DNA of 64,000 nucleotides from NCBI RefSeq assembly GCF_902726565.1, contig NZ_CACVAF010000004.1, positions 1-64,000 of the forward strand, in the 5' to 3' direction. This stretch comes from Yersinia vastinensis (GTDB lineage: Bacteria > Pseudomonadota > Gammaproteobacteria > Enterobacterales > Enterobacteriaceae). Under the pieces are notes generated by a model, which worked only from the letters and a program-made list of their open reading frames with translations, was not told where the DNA came from and searched no databases. Position numbers and translations under genes: made by a program. Each line of letters opens with the position of its first letter. Within the stretch, counting starts at the first letter, position 1. Of the stretch, positions 26,440-37,221 are shown piece after piece.

Positions 26440-27360
26440 ATGACAAAACCTGATCTCAACTTATTAATCACACTCAATGTGCTGCTTGCAGAGGGCAGTG
26501 TGGCGCGTGCAGCCCAGCGCTTAGGGCTGAGTCCTTCTGCGATGAGCCGCGCGTTAGCAAGGTTACGAAAGACAACAGGCGATCCTTTGTTGGTCAGGGC
26601 CGGGCGCTCATTGGTTGCAACCCCCAGAGCGCTTGAGTTACGTGAACAGGTCAGTCAGTTGGTGCAAGACGCCACATCGGTACTGCGCCCGGCGGAGAAA
26701 CTGGACCTTACCCAGTTAACCCGTGTTTTTACATTAAGGACCAGCGATGGGTTTGTCGAAAATTTTGGGGCCGCACTATTAGCGCGAATTCACCAAGATG
26801 CCGCGGGTGTGCAGTTACGATTTATGCAAAAACTGAATAAAGACAGTGCATTACTCCGTGATGGCATCGTCGATTTAGAAACCGGTGTTGTCGGCTCTTC
26901 AGCGAGTCCTGAACTACGCACCCGAGCGCTCTTTCGTGACGGTTTTATTGGTGTTGTCAGGGCGGGGCACCCCTTAATTGATAAAGAGATAACGCCTGAA
27001 GGCTATGCAACTCAACGGCATATTATTATTTCGCGGCGTCAGGGCCATAAGGGGCCGATTGACGATGCATTACACTTATTGGGGCTGGAGAGACATGGGG
27101 TGACGTATGTTGATGGCATATCAACGGCGTTGGCGTTAGTGAGAGGTTCCGACTTAGTGGCAACGGTTCCTAAACGGCATACCCTGAATTTACGTGATGG
27201 TCTGTACAGCTTTCCGCTGCCTCTCACCCTCCCTTCGATTACCGTCTCTATGTTATGGCACCCACGAATGGATGCCGACCTTGCTCATCGGTGGCTACGT
27301 CAGTGTGTGTTAGACGTTTGTGGGAATGATACTCAGGGCCAGATATACGGCCCTGAGTAA
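26440..27360 (+). CDS. LysR family transcriptional regulator
   Basis: This is a 306-aa LysR protein. DLNLLITLNVLLAEGSVARAAQRLGLSPSAMSRALARLRKTTGDPLLVRAGRSLVATPRA (4-65) is the winged helix; the rest is the periplasmic-binding-like effector domain. Divergent arrangement with the exporter gene (127-bp gap) is the classic pattern for a regulator and its target. No strong ribosome site precedes ATG 26440. The inducer is unknown. Confidence 0.88.
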   Translation: MTKPDLNLLITLNVLLAEGSVARAAQRLGLSPSAMSRALARLRKTTGDPLLVRAGRSLVATPRALELREQVSQLVQDATSVLRPAEKLDLTQLTRVFTLRTSDGFVENFGAALLARIHQDAAGVQLRFMQKLNKDSALLRDGIVDLETGVVGSSASPELRTRALFRDGFIGVVRAGHPLIDKEITPEGYATQRHIIISRRQGHKGPIDDALHLLGLERHGVTYVDGISTALALVRGSDLVATVPKRHTLNLRDGLYSFPLPLTLPSITVSMLWHPRMDADLAHRWLRQCVLDVCGNDTQGQIYGPE

Positions 27361-27369
27361 CCCTCTGAG

Positions 27370-30000
27370 CTAGAAGCGTGGTATCGCGGTTCCCCAATTT
27401 CGCCAGTCTTTAGGTTCTTCGGCGTTCAGTAAGAAGTGTTGATTCACGCTGGCTTTCGGGGCCAGTGGCGTGGAAGGAGGAGTGGCAAAAGCAATCCCAC
27501 CACGGATGAATTGCTGGAAGGTGCCACTTTTTACCACTCCGCCCGTCAGGCCAAACTCAAGGTTATAGCCCGATGCCAGCCAGAAAACGGTATTCTGCCG
27601 TACCAACTGCTGGAACTTTTGGCTGATGCGTAAAGAGACTTGTACCCGATCAGACATCGCTCCCAGATTAAAGCCAGTGACCGTGCCTACTTCAAGCCCC
27701 CGGAACAATACCGGCGTGCCAATTTGTAGTGATCCTGCTTCTGCGGTATCAAGAATAATGCTCAACCCATCAAGATAGCGGGAGTCAGTAATCGTAGCTG
27801 TTTGCAACTCAAAGGTTCGCAATACTCCACCTTTACCGGGCTCAACATTAATGTAGGGCTGGAACAAGGTATCGAGATTATTGACCCCTGCGGCAGAGAT
27901 CTCTGGTGAAACTATGGAGAAGCGCGTCCCAGCACGGGCAAAACTTTGCACATATTCAGGGTAGAGCACTGCTTTAGCTAACACTTCATTGCGCTCAGGT
28001 GCCAGTTTTAGTGATTCAACCTGACCAATATTGATGCCCAGATAGCGAATTGGCATCCCTGTTGCCAGTTTGCTGGCATCGAAGGTGCGCAATACAATCT
28101 GGCTACCAACAGCGCGTGCCGCGGTTTCGTTACTATAAAGCGTTCGTTTAGCGCCTTTGTCCAGTGTGACACCTTCAAGATTATCGAAGCTGATCGCACC
28201 TTTTAATGCTCGATTCAGAGGCGAGGCTTGCACGGTCAGTCCGCTGCCGTTCAACTGCACTTTCGCCCCACCTTCAGCCCAGAAAATACTCTTATCAGTG
28301 AGCAGGTTGCGATACGCCGGCTGGATGTAAACATCCACCTCAAACTCATTGGCTTTCGGTCTGATGCGAGTAATTTCACCGACTTGAAACTTACGATACA
28401 GCACGACAGAACCGGCTTGGACATCTGGCAAGCTGCTCGCAGTTAAGGAGAGAGTGGTGGCTGGGCCATTGCCTAAAATCCCATCAGTGGCTTTATCCAC
28501 ACTGCTGTAGAGCGGATACTGGCTCAGAGGCTCGCCTTTACTGCCCGGCAGAATCAAAATACCGCCATCAACCCACTCCTGTGCGCTGGCTCCTTGCACT
28601 TCAATGCCGTCAATCCCCAGTTTCACATCAATACGGCTGTTCACCACAAATTTACTGTCTTTATGCACCAAATCCCGGTATTTCGCTTCAATGGCAGCGG
28701 TAAAACTGACGCCAGTAGCAGACAACTCACGGGTTAGCACCTGACCAATTTTAATGCCATGCAAGGAGATAGGCTGACCCACATCGATACCGTAGCTTTG
28801 TGGCGCGGTTAAATGTAACTCCAGTACATTAGGTTGCTGTAGCAGACTCTTACTGCTGGGCAGGACAGTAAAACGTTGCTGCGGCTCGCCTTCTCCGGGG
28901 ATAAGTTCTAAAGTATTGCCGGTCAACAGCGTGCTGAGATTGGTATCATTAAGACTAATGCGGGGGCTATTCATTTCGATACGCGTACCAGCCCGCATTA
29001 AATCAACCACCGAGGGGTCAATGGTCAGCTCACCAACAACTTTGCTATCAGGCTGGAGCGTCATTTTGGTCAGCGTACCCACTTGCAAACCTTGGTAAAT
29101 TAACGGCGTGCGGCCTTCACTCAAATTATTGCCGCTCGGAAGATCCAGTGTGATGGCCACCCCCCGTTGACTGTGTGCCAAATCAGAATAAAGCTGGAAA
29201 GGTCGGTCTGGTTTCGCATCTTGGCTGTTCTGTGGGGAGTCAAAGGCAATAGCACCATTCACCAATGCCGCCAGGCTTTCCATTTGCACAGAGACACCAC
29301 TCAAGCTGAAATCGCCTTTGAAACCGGACACATTCCAAAAGCGAGTATCATTTTTGACTAGCTTGGCAAAACGGCGATCAATCAGTACGTCAATGACCAC
29401 GCCGCTATTATCAGGCGCAATATTGTAATCATAGACTTTACCCACTGGAATTTTACGGTAGTAGACCAGTGAGCCATTGTTGAGGGAACCCAAATCTGGC
29501 GCATGTAAGTGAATCATCAACTCACCGGTATTCATACGAAATTTTGGTTGGGTATCTAATGCTGTAAAGTGGTTTTGGGGCTTACCTTCACCCGGCATCA
29601 TTCCGATATAGTTACCGCCTACCAATGCGTCCAACCCTGAAACACCTGCTAGCGAGGCTTTGGGGGTGACCAGCCAAAACTGTGTGCCTTCACGCAGTGA
29701 ATCTTCCATATCATTTTTGATACTGGCGGTGACTTTAATGTTACGTAGGTCATCATCCAGACTGATGGATTGCACCATCCCGACTTCGACACCTTGATAA
29801 CGAATAGGGGTACGCCCAGCCACAATCCCGGCGGCAGATTGAAAATCAATCGTGACCTCGGTGCCACGCTCTTGCCAATTGTTGTAAACCAGCCAACCGG
29901 CGATCAGCAGTGCAATAAAAGGCAGCAACCAGAACGGCGATATCCGGCGTTTGTGTTTAATTTGTGCCTCAGTCGGTGTACTCGGCGTTTCCTGTTGCAT
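27370..30000 (-). CDS. letB: Lipid transport protein LetB (MCE)
   Basis: This 876-aa protein (E. coli 877; also YebT) spans the periplasm as a stack of hexameric MCE rings and carries lipids between inner and outer membranes. One N-terminal transmembrane helix ([17 protein letters not shown], about 24-40) is followed by seven MCE repeats, each starting with a phrase like [29 protein letters not shown] or [18 protein letters not shown] chose ATG 30000, which aligns with the E. coli N-terminus, over 30006. It overlaps the end of letA by 32 nt, so the two are translationally linked. Confidence 0.96.
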   Translation of the reverse strand: MQQETPSTPTEAQIKHKRRISPFWLLPFIALLIAGWLVYNNWQERGTEVTIDFQSAAGIVAGRTPIRYQGVEVGMVQSISLDDDLRNIKVTASIKNDMEDSLREGTQFWLVTPKASLAGVSGLDALVGGNYIGMMPGEGKPQNHFTALDTQPKFRMNTGELMIHLHAPDLGSLNNGSLVYYRKIPVGKVYDYNIAPDNSGVVIDVLIDRRFAKLVKNDTRFWNVSGFKGDFSLSGVSVQMESLAALVNGAIAFDSPQNSQDAKPDRPFQLYSDLAHSQRGVAITLDLPSGNNLSEGRTPLIYQGLQVGTLTKMTLQPDSKVVGELTIDPSVVDLMRAGTRIEMNSPRISLNDTNLSTLLTGNTLELIPGEGEPQQRFTVLPSSKSLLQQPNVLELHLTAPQSYGIDVGQPISLHGIKIGQVLTRELSATGVSFTAAIEAKYRDLVHKDSKFVVNSRIDVKLGIDGIEVQGASAQEWVDGGILILPGSKGEPLSQYPLYSSVDKATDGILGNGPATTLSLTASSLPDVQAGSVVLYRKFQVGEITRIRPKANEFEVDVYIQPAYRNLLTDKSIFWAEGGAKVQLNGSGLTVQASPLNRALKGAISFDNLEGVTLDKGAKRTLYSNETAARAVGSQIVLRTFDASKLATGMPIRYLGINIGQVESLKLAPERNEVLAKAVLYPEYVQSFARAGTRFSIVSPEISAAGVNNLDTLFQPYINVEPGKGGVLRTFELQTATITDSRYLDGLSIILDTAEAGSLQIGTPVLFRGLEVGTVTGFNLGAMSDRVQVSLRISQKFQQLVRQNTVFWLASGYNLEFGLTGGVVKSGTFQQFIRGGIAFATPPSTPLAPKASVNQHFLLNAEEPKDWRNWGTAIPRF

Positions 30001-31216
30001 GTGCATCCCAAATCAATCGGCTATCCAGCCACTCAACAGCAAGGATAGTCAAAATAACCGCAGACCCAAAGTAGAAGGCTGCAGGCCCCATCGTGAAGGA
30101 AAGAAGCTGATCACGATTAATCAGCGACATCATTAGCGCAATAACAAAGAGATCCAGCATCGACCAGCGGCCAATCCAAGTAATAAGACGCAACAATCGC
30201 ATGCGGGTTTTCAGGCTGTGCTGTGTTTTCAGATGGATACTGAGCAGCAATGTTATTAAGACAATAACTTTAGTAAACGGCACCAATACACTGGCAATAA
30301 AAACAACCGCCGCGATAGGCAGGTTCCCCGATGACGCCAGTGAAACCACGCCAGAGAAAATAGTATCCTCCAGACGAGTGCCATTGGCGTAAACAATGGA
30401 TATTGGCAACAAGTTCGCCGGCAGCAGCAGGACTATCGAGGCAATTAATGCCGCCCACGTTTTTTGGATACTGTGGCGACGCCGATGACGTAACGGGGTA
30501 TGGCAACGTGGGCAGCGGCCCAGCGCGTCGGGATGCCCAGTATAGTGGCAAGACAGGCAAACGCGCAGTGTCTCTCTCGGGCCTGGGGGCTGCTCTTGGG
30601 GGTAAAATCGCTCCCATAGCTGCTCCAGATTCAAGTGCACGAGTGCCAGAATACTGAGCAAGGTGAGTGTCAGATAAGCGATTAACCCCGTACCGGCCAT
30701 CACGTCAGCGTATTCTTTAACTTTAATACAGGCCACCACCATACCAATCAGATAGATATCCAGCATGACCCACTCTTTTAGCCGCTCCAACATCAATAAT
30801 ATGGGGCGCAGATTCATGCCAATCCGGCTACCAATGCGCAAATAGAGAATTGAGATGGTGAGAGTGATAGGGGCGCCCAGAATACAAAAAGCCACCATAC
30901 TGGCTGTGATGGGGTCCCCTTGGCGGCTCATCTGCCAAATACCTTCCAGTAAACTGGCATCAATGCGAGTTCCAAGCAGACGGATAGTAATAAGTGGCTC
31001 GGTAAACGCAAATGGCATCAATAACAGCATGGCAACCGCAATGGCGGTTAGGCGGGTCAGTGACCAATCGCGCCCACTGGCAATTTTTGCACTGCAACGT
31101 GGGCAATACGCGGTTTGCCTGCCATTGAGTGGTGGCAAGGTAAACAGCGCATCACACTCGCAGCATCGTTGAACCCGTGCAGTGGATAAGGGGCGTTGAA
31201 TCGCATGTATCTTCAT
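29969..31216 (-). CDS. letA: LetA integral membrane partner of LetB
   Basis: This PqiA-family membrane protein (YebS) works with LetB in lipid transport. Two zinc ribbons are visible, CCEC/CPRC near residues 20-45 and CLSC/CPRC near 230-255, and two four-span TM domains follow them ([24 protein letters not shown] and [29 protein letters not shown]). I prefer ATG 31216 (415 aa), although the frame is open to 31297; E. coli is 427 aa, so the exact start is uncertain. It is divergent from msrC. Confidence 0.93.
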   Translation of the reverse strand: MKIHAIQRPLSTARVQRCCECDALFTLPPLNGRQTAYCPRCSAKIASGRDWSLTRLTAIAVAMLLLMPFAFTEPLITIRLLGTRIDASLLEGIWQMSRQGDPITASMVAFCILGAPITLTISILYLRIGSRIGMNLRPILLMLERLKEWVMLDIYLIGMVVACIKVKEYADVMAGTGLIAYLTLTLLSILALVHLNLEQLWERFYPQEQPPGPRETLRVCLSCHYTGHPDALGRCPRCHTPLRHRRRHSIQKTWAALIASIVLLLPANLLPISIVYANGTRLEDTIFSGVVSLASSGNLPIAAVVFIASVLVPFTKVIVLITLLLSIHLKTQHSLKTRMRLLRLITWIGRWSMLDLFVIALMMSLINRDQLLSFTMGPAAFYFGSAVILTILAVEWLDSRLIWDAHATGNAEYTD

Positions 31217-31441
31217 CGTGTAGAACCCAGACACCGACACCGGTTTATAAAGAATAGCGCGGATGGTAGCAGAGCAATCACTCAAAACAAGGGGCAAAAA
31301 GGGTCAAACTGCCAATGTTGCTAACTCTTTTGCTTCATTAGCGCGGAATAACCTTGTCGGCAGGCGCATTTAATGATTATTTTATATAAGCTACGCATAA
31401 CTATTGCCTCTGGCTATCCTTAGGTTTCTAACGGTCATTAC

Positions 31442-31939
31442 ATGAAAAAAGCAGAATTCTACGCGGAATTAAAACGTGACTTGAGTGCTCTGATTGCGGG
31501 TGAAACCAATTTCATCGCCACATTGGCCAATACCAGCGCCTTACTTTATGAACGCCTTGAGGGGTTAAATTGGGCGGGTTTCTACTTGCTCGATGGTCAT
31601 CAATTGGTGCTCGGTCCTTTTCAGGGGAAAATCGCTTGTGTGCGCATTCCTGTCGGGAAAGGCGTCTGTGGGACGGCGGTGGCAGAAAACCGCGTTCAGC
31701 GAGTCGGTGATGTGCATGCATTCCCCGGACATATTGCTTGTGACACGGCCAGCAATGCTGAAATTGTGCTGCCAATCACGGTTCAGGGGAAAGTTATCGG
31801 CGTTTTGGATATCGACAGCATAGTTTATGATCGCTTTGATAAAGACGACGAATTGGGCTTAATCTCAGTTGTGGCGGGGCTTTGCGAGCATCTTGAGCTT
31901 TGTGACAGTACAAAATATGTTACACAGACTGCAAGTTGA
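31442..31939 (+). CDS. msrC: Free methionine-(R)-sulfoxide reductase
   Basis: This is a 165-aa GAF-domain enzyme that reduces free methionine-R-sulfoxide in the cytosol (E. coli MsrC/YebR). The three conserved Cys are at 66, 76 and 100 (GKIACVRIP, GKGVCGTAV, GHIACD), spaced exactly as the catalytic and resolving residues of the family; GVLDIDS follows. It is upstream of proQ as in E. coli. Confidence 0.96.
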   Translation: MKKAEFYAELKRDLSALIAGETNFIATLANTSALLYERLEGLNWAGFYLLDGHQLVLGPFQGKIACVRIPVGKGVCGTAVAENRVQRVGDVHAFPGHIACDTASNAEIVLPITVQGKVIGVLDIDSIVYDRFDKDDELGLISVVAGLCEHLELCDSTKYVTQTAS

Positions 31940-31967
31940 TATACGGATAACGTGGCAATTGCTGATA

Positions 31968-31985
31968 GCGTCATTATAATGACGC
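31968..31985. promoter_or_regulatory. Palindrome over the probable proQ -10 element
   Basis: An 18-bp perfect palindrome, GCGTCATTATAATGACGC, contains TATAAT (31975-31980). It lies 50 nt upstream of the proQ start codon, so transcription would begin just past it. Confidence 0.55.
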
Positions 31986-32034
31986 CTGTTCATGCCTGCG
32001 GCTTGTTGGCAACCCGTTGTAATCAGGAAATTTC

Positions 32035-32748
32035 ATGGAAAATCAACCTAAGTTGAACAGTAGTAAAGAAGTCATAGCCTTTTTGGCTGAGCGGTTCCCG
32101 CTATGTTTTACCGCCGAAGGCGAAGCACGTCCATTAAAGATCGGTATTTTTCAAGATCTGGTCGAACGTGTTCAGGGGGAAGAGAATTTAAGCAAAACGC
32201 AATTGCGTTCTGCGCTGCGTCTCTACACCTCAAGCTGGCGCTATCTTTATGGGATCAAAGTCGGAGCTGAGCGTGTTGATTTGGATGGCAACCCTTGTGG
32301 TGTGCTGGAAGAACAGCATGTTGAACATGCCCGTAAACAGCTGGAAGAGGCGAAAGCCCGTGTTCAAGCACAACGTGCTGAACAACAAGCTAAAAAGCGC
32401 GAAGCTGCCATTGCTGCGGGTGAAACCCCAGAGCCACGTCGCCCACGTCCGGCAGGTAAAAAACCTGCACCGCGTCGTGAAGCGGGTGCGGCTGTGGAAA
32501 ACCGCAAGCCTCGTCAGTCACCTCGCCCGCAACAAGCTCGGCCACCTCGTCCACAGGCTGAGGAAAACCAGCCACGCCCTGTGCCGGTCACAGATATCTC
32601 TAAACTGCAAATTGGTCAAGAAATCAAAGTCAGAGCAGGTAAGAGTGCGATGGACGCAACCGTATTAGAAATCGCTAAAGATGGCGTACGGGTGCAGCTA
32701 TCTTCCGGTCTGGCGATGATTGTGCGCGCAGAACACTTGCAGTTCTGA
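32035..32748 (+). CDS. proQ: RNA chaperone ProQ
   Basis: This is a 237-aa (E. coli 232) FinO-family RNA-binding protein that stabilises sRNAs and mRNA 3' ends. The FinO domain (about 5-120) has [30 protein letters not shown] and [18 protein letters not shown] basic, Pro/Ala-rich linker (125-180) and a C-terminal Tudor-like domain ([32 protein letters not shown]) complete it. prc follows after 19 nt. Confidence 0.97.
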   Translation: MENQPKLNSSKEVIAFLAERFPLCFTAEGEARPLKIGIFQDLVERVQGEENLSKTQLRSALRLYTSSWRYLYGIKVGAERVDLDGNPCGVLEEQHVEHARKQLEEAKARVQAQRAEQQAKKREAAIAAGETPEPRRPRPAGKKPAPRREAGAAVENRKPRQSPRPQQARPPRPQAEENQPRPVPVTDISKLQIGQEIKVRAGKSAMDATVLEIAKDGVRVQLSSGLAMIVRAEHLQF

Positions 32749-32767
32749 TACGGAGGCCAACCTAGGC

Positions 32768-34834
32768 ATGAACAATTTTGTCAGACTAACAGCAATCGCA
32801 GGCTTGTTACTGGCGGGGATGAGTTACGCGGCCGATACAACGTATCGTATTGATCAACTTCCTCAACTGCGTCAGGAACCAGAGCATGCAACCGTGAGTG
32901 AGCGCGTAACATCGCGCTTCACTCGCTCTCACTATCGTCAGTTTGCATTGGACGATCAGTTTTCCGCCAAAATATTTGATCGCTTCCTCAACATGCTGGA
33001 TTACAGCCATAACGTGTTGTTGGCATCAGATGTGGCTCAGTTCGCGGATAAAAAACATTCGCTGGACGATGAATTAAAATCAGGTCAGCTAGATACACCG
33101 TTTGCATTATTCAATTTGGCGCAAAAACGCCGTTTTGAGCGCTATCAATATGCGTTGTCAGTGTTGGACAGACCAATGGTCTTTACCGGCAATGACACCA
33201 TTGATATTGACCGCAGCAAAGCCCCGTGGCCGACCAGCGAAGCCGAGCTAAATAAGCTTTGGGACGCAAAAGTTAAATACGATCAGCTTAATTTGAAGCT
33301 AACCGGTAAAACGGATAAAGAAATCAAAGAAACGCTGACAAAGCGCTATCAGGCAGCCATCAAACGTTTGACGCAAAGTAATAGCGAAGATGTCTTCCAA
33401 CTGATCATGAATGCGTTTGCCCACGAAATTGACCCGCATACTAACTATTTATCCCCACGTAATACTGAACAGTTCAATACTGAGATGAGCTTGTCTCTGG
33501 AAGGTATTGGTGCTGTCCTGCAAATGGATGATGATTACACATTAATCAACTCCATGGTTCCAGGTGGTCCAGCGGCGAAAAGTAAAACTATTGCGGTGGG
33601 TGATCGGGTGATTGGTGTCGGTCAGACCGGTAAACCAATGGTTGATGTCATTGGCTGGCGTCTGGACGATGTTGTCGCCTTAATCAAAGGACCGAAGGGC
33701 AGTAAAGTGCGTCTGGAAATCTTACCTGCCGGTAAAGGGACCAAGCCACGCACGGTGACACTGACCCGTGAGCGCATTCGTCTGGAAGACCGTGCAGTGA
33801 AAATGTCGGTGAAAACCATCGGTAAAGAGCGCGTCGGCGTACTGGATATTCCGGGTTTCTATGTTGGCCTGACGGAAGACGTTAAGGTGCAATTACAGAA
33901 GCTGGAAAAACAGAATGTCAGCAGCATTATCATTGACTTACGTAGCAATGGTGGTGGAGCACTGACCGAGGCGGTTTCGTTGTCTGGTTTGTTTATTCCA
34001 AGTGGTCCAGTGGTTCAGGTGCGGGATAACAACGGCAAAGTGCGCGAAGACAGTGATACCGACGGTGTAGTGTACTACAAAGGCCCGCTCGTGGTTTTAG
34101 TTGACCGCTACAGTGCATCTGCTTCTGAAATCTTTGCTGCGGCAATGCAAGACTATGGGCGTGCATTGATTGTCGGGGAGCCAACTTTCGGCAAAGGCAC
34201 GGTTCAACAGTATCGTTCGCTGAATCGTATTTACGATCAGATGCTACGTCCTGAATGGCCGGCATTGGGTTCTTTGCAATACACCATTCAGAAATTCTAT
34301 CGGGTTGATGGTGGCAGTACTCAACGTAAAGGGGTCACTCCAGATATTGTGATGCCTACAGGTGTAGATCCGGCAGAAACAGGTGAAAGTTTCGAAGATA
34401 ATGCCTTGCCTTGGGATAGCATCAATGCAGCCAGTTATACCAAAACGGGTGATCTGAAACCTATTGAGTCTGAGTTGCTCAAATCTCATGCTGCGCGTAT
34501 TGCCGCAGATCCTGAGTTTCAACATATCCAACAGGATATTGAGCGATATAAAGCACTGAAAGATAAGAAAAACATTATTTCTCTTAATTATGCACAACGT
34601 GAAAAAGAGAATCATGATGATGATGCTACGCGTTTGAACCGCTTGAATGAACGCTTCAAACGTGAAGGGAAAAAGCCACTGAAGTCATTGGAGGATTTGC
34701 CAAAAGACTATCAGGAACCTGACCCTTATCTGGATGAAACTGTGCATATCGCGCTGGATTTAGCTCATAAAGAAAAAGCGCAACCGCAAGTGGAGCCTCA
34801 ATTGGCAACAGCGACAGCAACACCAGTGAAGTAG
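32768..34834 (+). CDS. prc: Tail-specific periplasmic protease Prc (Tsp)
   Basis: This is a 688-aa periplasmic protease that degrades proteins by their C-terminal tail and processes penicillin-binding protein 3. A signal peptide (MNNFVRLTAIAGLLLAGMSYA) is followed by an N-terminal helical domain, a PDZ domain (about 240-330, LEGIGAVLQMDDDYTLINSMVPGGPA) and the S41 core with the Ser-Lys dyad S451 (YSASASEIF) and K476 (FGKGTVQ), 25 residues apart as in E. coli. GGAGG lies upstream. I start at ATG 32768; an in-frame GTG at 32720 would overlap proQ. Confidence 0.97.
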   Translation: MNNFVRLTAIAGLLLAGMSYAADTTYRIDQLPQLRQEPEHATVSERVTSRFTRSHYRQFALDDQFSAKIFDRFLNMLDYSHNVLLASDVAQFADKKHSLDDELKSGQLDTPFALFNLAQKRRFERYQYALSVLDRPMVFTGNDTIDIDRSKAPWPTSEAELNKLWDAKVKYDQLNLKLTGKTDKEIKETLTKRYQAAIKRLTQSNSEDVFQLIMNAFAHEIDPHTNYLSPRNTEQFNTEMSLSLEGIGAVLQMDDDYTLINSMVPGGPAAKSKTIAVGDRVIGVGQTGKPMVDVIGWRLDDVVALIKGPKGSKVRLEILPAGKGTKPRTVTLTRERIRLEDRAVKMSVKTIGKERVGVLDIPGFYVGLTEDVKVQLQKLEKQNVSSIIIDLRSNGGGALTEAVSLSGLFIPSGPVVQVRDNNGKVREDSDTDGVVYYKGPLVVLVDRYSASASEIFAAAMQDYGRALIVGEPTFGKGTVQQYRSLNRIYDQMLRPEWPALGSLQYTIQKFYRVDGGSTQRKGVTPDIVMPTGVDPAETGESFEDNALPWDSINAASYTKTGDLKPIESELLKSHAARIAADPEFQHIQQDIERYKALKDKKNIISLNYAQREKENHDDDATRLNRLNERFKREGKKPLKSLEDLPKDYQEPDPYLDETVHIALDLAHKEKAQPQVEPQLATATATPVK

Positions 34835-34852
34835 TTTCAGGTGTGAAGAATC

Positions 34853-34882
34853 ATCCGGGCTCAATAGAGTCCGGATTTTTTT
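34853..34882 (+). terminator. Terminator of proQ-prc
   Basis: Arms ATCCGGGCTC and GAGTCCGGAT with a 4-nt loop are followed by eight T. Confidence 0.9.
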
Positions 34883-34996
34883 TACTTTTTTTCCATGACA
34901 AGGCGGAAAGATTGGCGAAAAAATAGCTTGATATGTAATAAAAAGTATCCAAATTTGTAAAGTTATGTTGATTTACTCTGTTAGAACTTAACAAGC

Positions 34997-35023
34997 CTTG
35001 AAAATTTATCAGATGCCCATACG
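34997..35023 (+). promoter_or_regulatory. Sigma-32 type promoter for htpX
   Basis: CTTGAAA (34997-35003) and CCCATAC (35016-35022), 12 nt apart, match the heat-shock consensus CTTGAAA / CCCCAT. The htpX gene of E. coli is a known heat-shock gene. Confidence 0.7.
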
Positions 35024-35141
35024 ATCAGCATATCTCAGTAGAATTTGGCTAAGTCATCATTCATGTTTATGGCTAGTTTGACTTAAATGCCGTGTCGATT
35101 TAATAAGATCGTCAATTAACACAATAAGGAAATAAATTTCT

Positions 35142-36023
35142 ATGATGCGTATCGCTCTGTTCCTTCTCACCAACCTGGCCGTTATGTTGGTGTTCGGGTT
35201 GGTACTTAGCCTGACAGGTATTCAGTCCAGCAGTGTGCAAGGGCTGATGATTATGGCCGGTCTGTTTGGTTTCGGCGGCGCATTCGTTTCGTTGCTGATG
35301 TCCAAATGGATGGCTCTGCGTTCTGTGGGTGGCGAAGTTATTGAACAACCCCGTAACGAAACTGAGCGCTGGTTGCTAGAAACTGTTCGTCGTCAGTCTC
35401 AGCAGGCAGGCATTGCCATGCCACAAGTAGCTATTTATCAGGCACCGGATATCAACGCTTTTGCGACTGGCGCTCGCCGCGATGCTTCCTTGGTTGCGGT
35501 CAGTACTGGCCTGCTGCAAAACATGAGCCGCGATGAAGCTGAAGCTGTTATTGCCCATGAAATTAGTCATGTGGCCAATGGTGATATGGTCACCATGACC
35601 TTGATTCAAGGGATTGTGAACACCTTTGTTATCTTCATTTCACGTCTGATTGCACAAGTCGCTGCCGGCTTCTTGTCTGGTGATCGTGATAATGAGGGGA
35701 GTAGTTCTGGCAATCCGATGGTTTACTTTGCGGTATCAATGGTATTGGAGTTAGTGTTCGGTATCCTTGCTAGCATTATCACCATGTGGTTCTCGCGTCA
35801 TCGCGAATTCCATGCCGATGCAGGTTCAGCAAGATTGGTTGGTCGTGAGAAAATGATTGCCGCATTGCAACGTTTGAAAACCAGTTATGAGCCGCAAGAG
35901 GCGGGCAGTATGATGGCCTTCTGCATTAACGGTAAATCTAAATCTTTCAGTGAGTTGTTTATGTCACATCCACCGTTGGATAAACGTATTGAAGCTCTGC
36001 GTTCTGGTCAATATCTGAAATAA
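35142..36023 (+). CDS. htpX: Membrane zinc metalloprotease HtpX
   Basis: This 293-aa (same as E. coli) inner-membrane M48 protease takes part in membrane protein quality control with FtsH. Two N-terminal spans (4-23, 34-53), the zinc motif HEISH (H139, E140, H143) and two more hydrophobic segments after NGDMVTMTL are seen; the third ligand Glu is in [15 protein letters not shown]. Upstream lie sigma-32-like and CpxR-like signals, and a terminator follows. Confidence 0.97.
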   Translation: MMRIALFLLTNLAVMLVFGLVLSLTGIQSSSVQGLMIMAGLFGFGGAFVSLLMSKWMALRSVGGEVIEQPRNETERWLLETVRRQSQQAGIAMPQVAIYQAPDINAFATGARRDASLVAVSTGLLQNMSRDEAEAVIAHEISHVANGDMVTMTLIQGIVNTFVIFISRLIAQVAAGFLSGDRDNEGSSSGNPMVYFAVSMVLELVFGILASIITMWFSRHREFHADAGSARLVGREKMIAALQRLKTSYEPQEAGSMMAFCINGKSKSFSELFMSHPPLDKRIEALRSGQYLK

Positions 36024-36452
36024 CCTACATGCCGGTAGAGCAATAATACTATTAAAGGAGAGTCTCGCGAGAGGCTCTCCTTTACGTTATAGCTGTTCCC
36101 CCCAGATTCAGGGCTATAGGTTTGATACGTCAAACATATCCCACTATTCTTCGTCTTTATTTCCTTCAAATTCAAAGTGCCAATTCATAATCTGCGTACT
36201 CGCTCTGGCGCTAAAATTAAGATTTTCATCATTATATATAATGAAAAATAAGATGGAGGTAATGGAAAATCATATCATGACGATTGTATCTCTCCATCAT
36301 TGAATGGAAAAATACGCTTTATTATCCTTATGCCATAATACGTCATTAAGAAAAATGTCATCACCATGCAAGAAGCTGTGCTAAATCTAAATTCCTTAAC
36401 CATTATATTTCGCTAACACTCAATAAGTAACATTACTTTATATGGATTAATT
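36024..36452. other. Intergenic region after htpX
   Basis: Besides the htpX terminator there is no firm gene. On the minus strand 36144-36268 is an open stretch of about 40 codons with coding-like composition but no good start. On the plus strand a 13-codon frame (36262-36303) has GGAGG too close to its ATG. Both are left uncalled. Confidence 0.4.
36053..36086 (+). terminator. Terminator of htpX
   Basis: Arms AAAGGAGAG and CTCTCCTTT frame a secondary stem and end in a short T tract. Confidence 0.75.
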
Positions 36453-37082
36453 ATGAAAAAACTCATGTCATCATCACTATTATTAATAGTCGGTATTTTA
36501 GGTACTCATGCATCTTATGCGGCAACAATTAATATGTGGCGGGAGCCAGTCCCAAAAGTGAAGGAAGGGAAGTATTACAGTGTGATTGTTGATCGTGGCG
36601 AACTGCAAAAAGCCGTCAAAGACTCCAACAATGAATATGTTTTTTCTGAGCAAGGAGCAGGAGTCAAGCCGCTGGTACTGATTGGCACTGCGGCTGAAGT
36701 CACAGAGTTTTTGTTAAACAATGAAACCAGCGGAATTGAAAATCATATTATTGAACTGCCCGATATTTACATGGGTATCGCTCCTTATGTTATCAAGGAG
36801 AGGTTCACCGGATTATTTCCTCTAAACGATCTGTTGATAGCCTCTGTTGAGCAGGTACAAAAATTTTTACCTTTTGGTAAAATTATTACTGACACAGCAG
36901 GTATTCCTAGTGATCTCAAAAGTTTGTATGAGGCATTGCATAAGTTAGACACCAAGCAAAAGGAAAACGGGGAAATACTGTATGTGAAATTCAGTTATTT
37001 ACCCGAGGAGGGAATGAGTCACATTGGAAGAAAAACGATTAGCTTCGGAAAAGTATTAAAACTAATGCAAAATAAAATATAA
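36453..37082 (+). CDS. Exported protein of unknown function
   Basis: This is a 209-aa protein with a clear signal peptide (MKKLMSSSLLLIVGILG, cleavage near SYA), so probably periplasmic or secreted. The mature chain begins ATINMWREPVPKVKEGKYYSVIVDRGELQKAV and is rich in Lys, Glu and Ile; it has no Cys and no motif I recognise. Base composition is more AT-rich than the flanking htpX and yebQ, and it interrupts their E. coli gene order, both hints of acquisition. The ribosome site is weak. Confidence 0.72.
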   Translation: MKKLMSSSLLLIVGILGTHASYAATINMWREPVPKVKEGKYYSVIVDRGELQKAVKDSNNEYVFSEQGAGVKPLVLIGTAAEVTEFLLNNETSGIENHIIELPDIYMGIAPYVIKERFTGLFPLNDLLIASVEQVQKFLPFGKIITDTAGIPSDLKSLYEALHKLDTKQKENGEILYVKFSYLPEEGMSHIGRKTISFGKVLKLMQNKI

Positions 37083-37177
37083 GAATACTAATTTAATGAA
37101 TATAACAAGGATATTAATATCAGTTAAGTTAGATTGCCTTTTACAACATAAAGAATAAAAATTAGTCATGTTCGAAA

Positions 37178-37203
37178 ATAAAAAAGCCCCATCAGAATGG
37201 GGC
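37178..37203 (-). terminator. Terminator of yebQ
   Basis: On the minus strand GCCCCATT and GATGGGGC form a hairpin followed by six T. Confidence 0.88.
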
Positions 37204-37221
37204 AATCTCATCATCAGTAAC

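Larger units (their letters stand above)
34835..35141. other. Region between prc and htpX with stress promoter signals
   Basis: It holds the prc terminator (34853-34882) and, upstream of htpX, a candidate CpxR site GTAAA-N5-GTTGA (34957-34971, second half imperfect) and a heat-shock promoter. No gene. Confidence 0.6.

Noticed and set aside
36262-36303. 13-codon leader peptide ending in two His
   Set aside because: GGAGG is too close to the ATG and no attenuator follows before the next gene.
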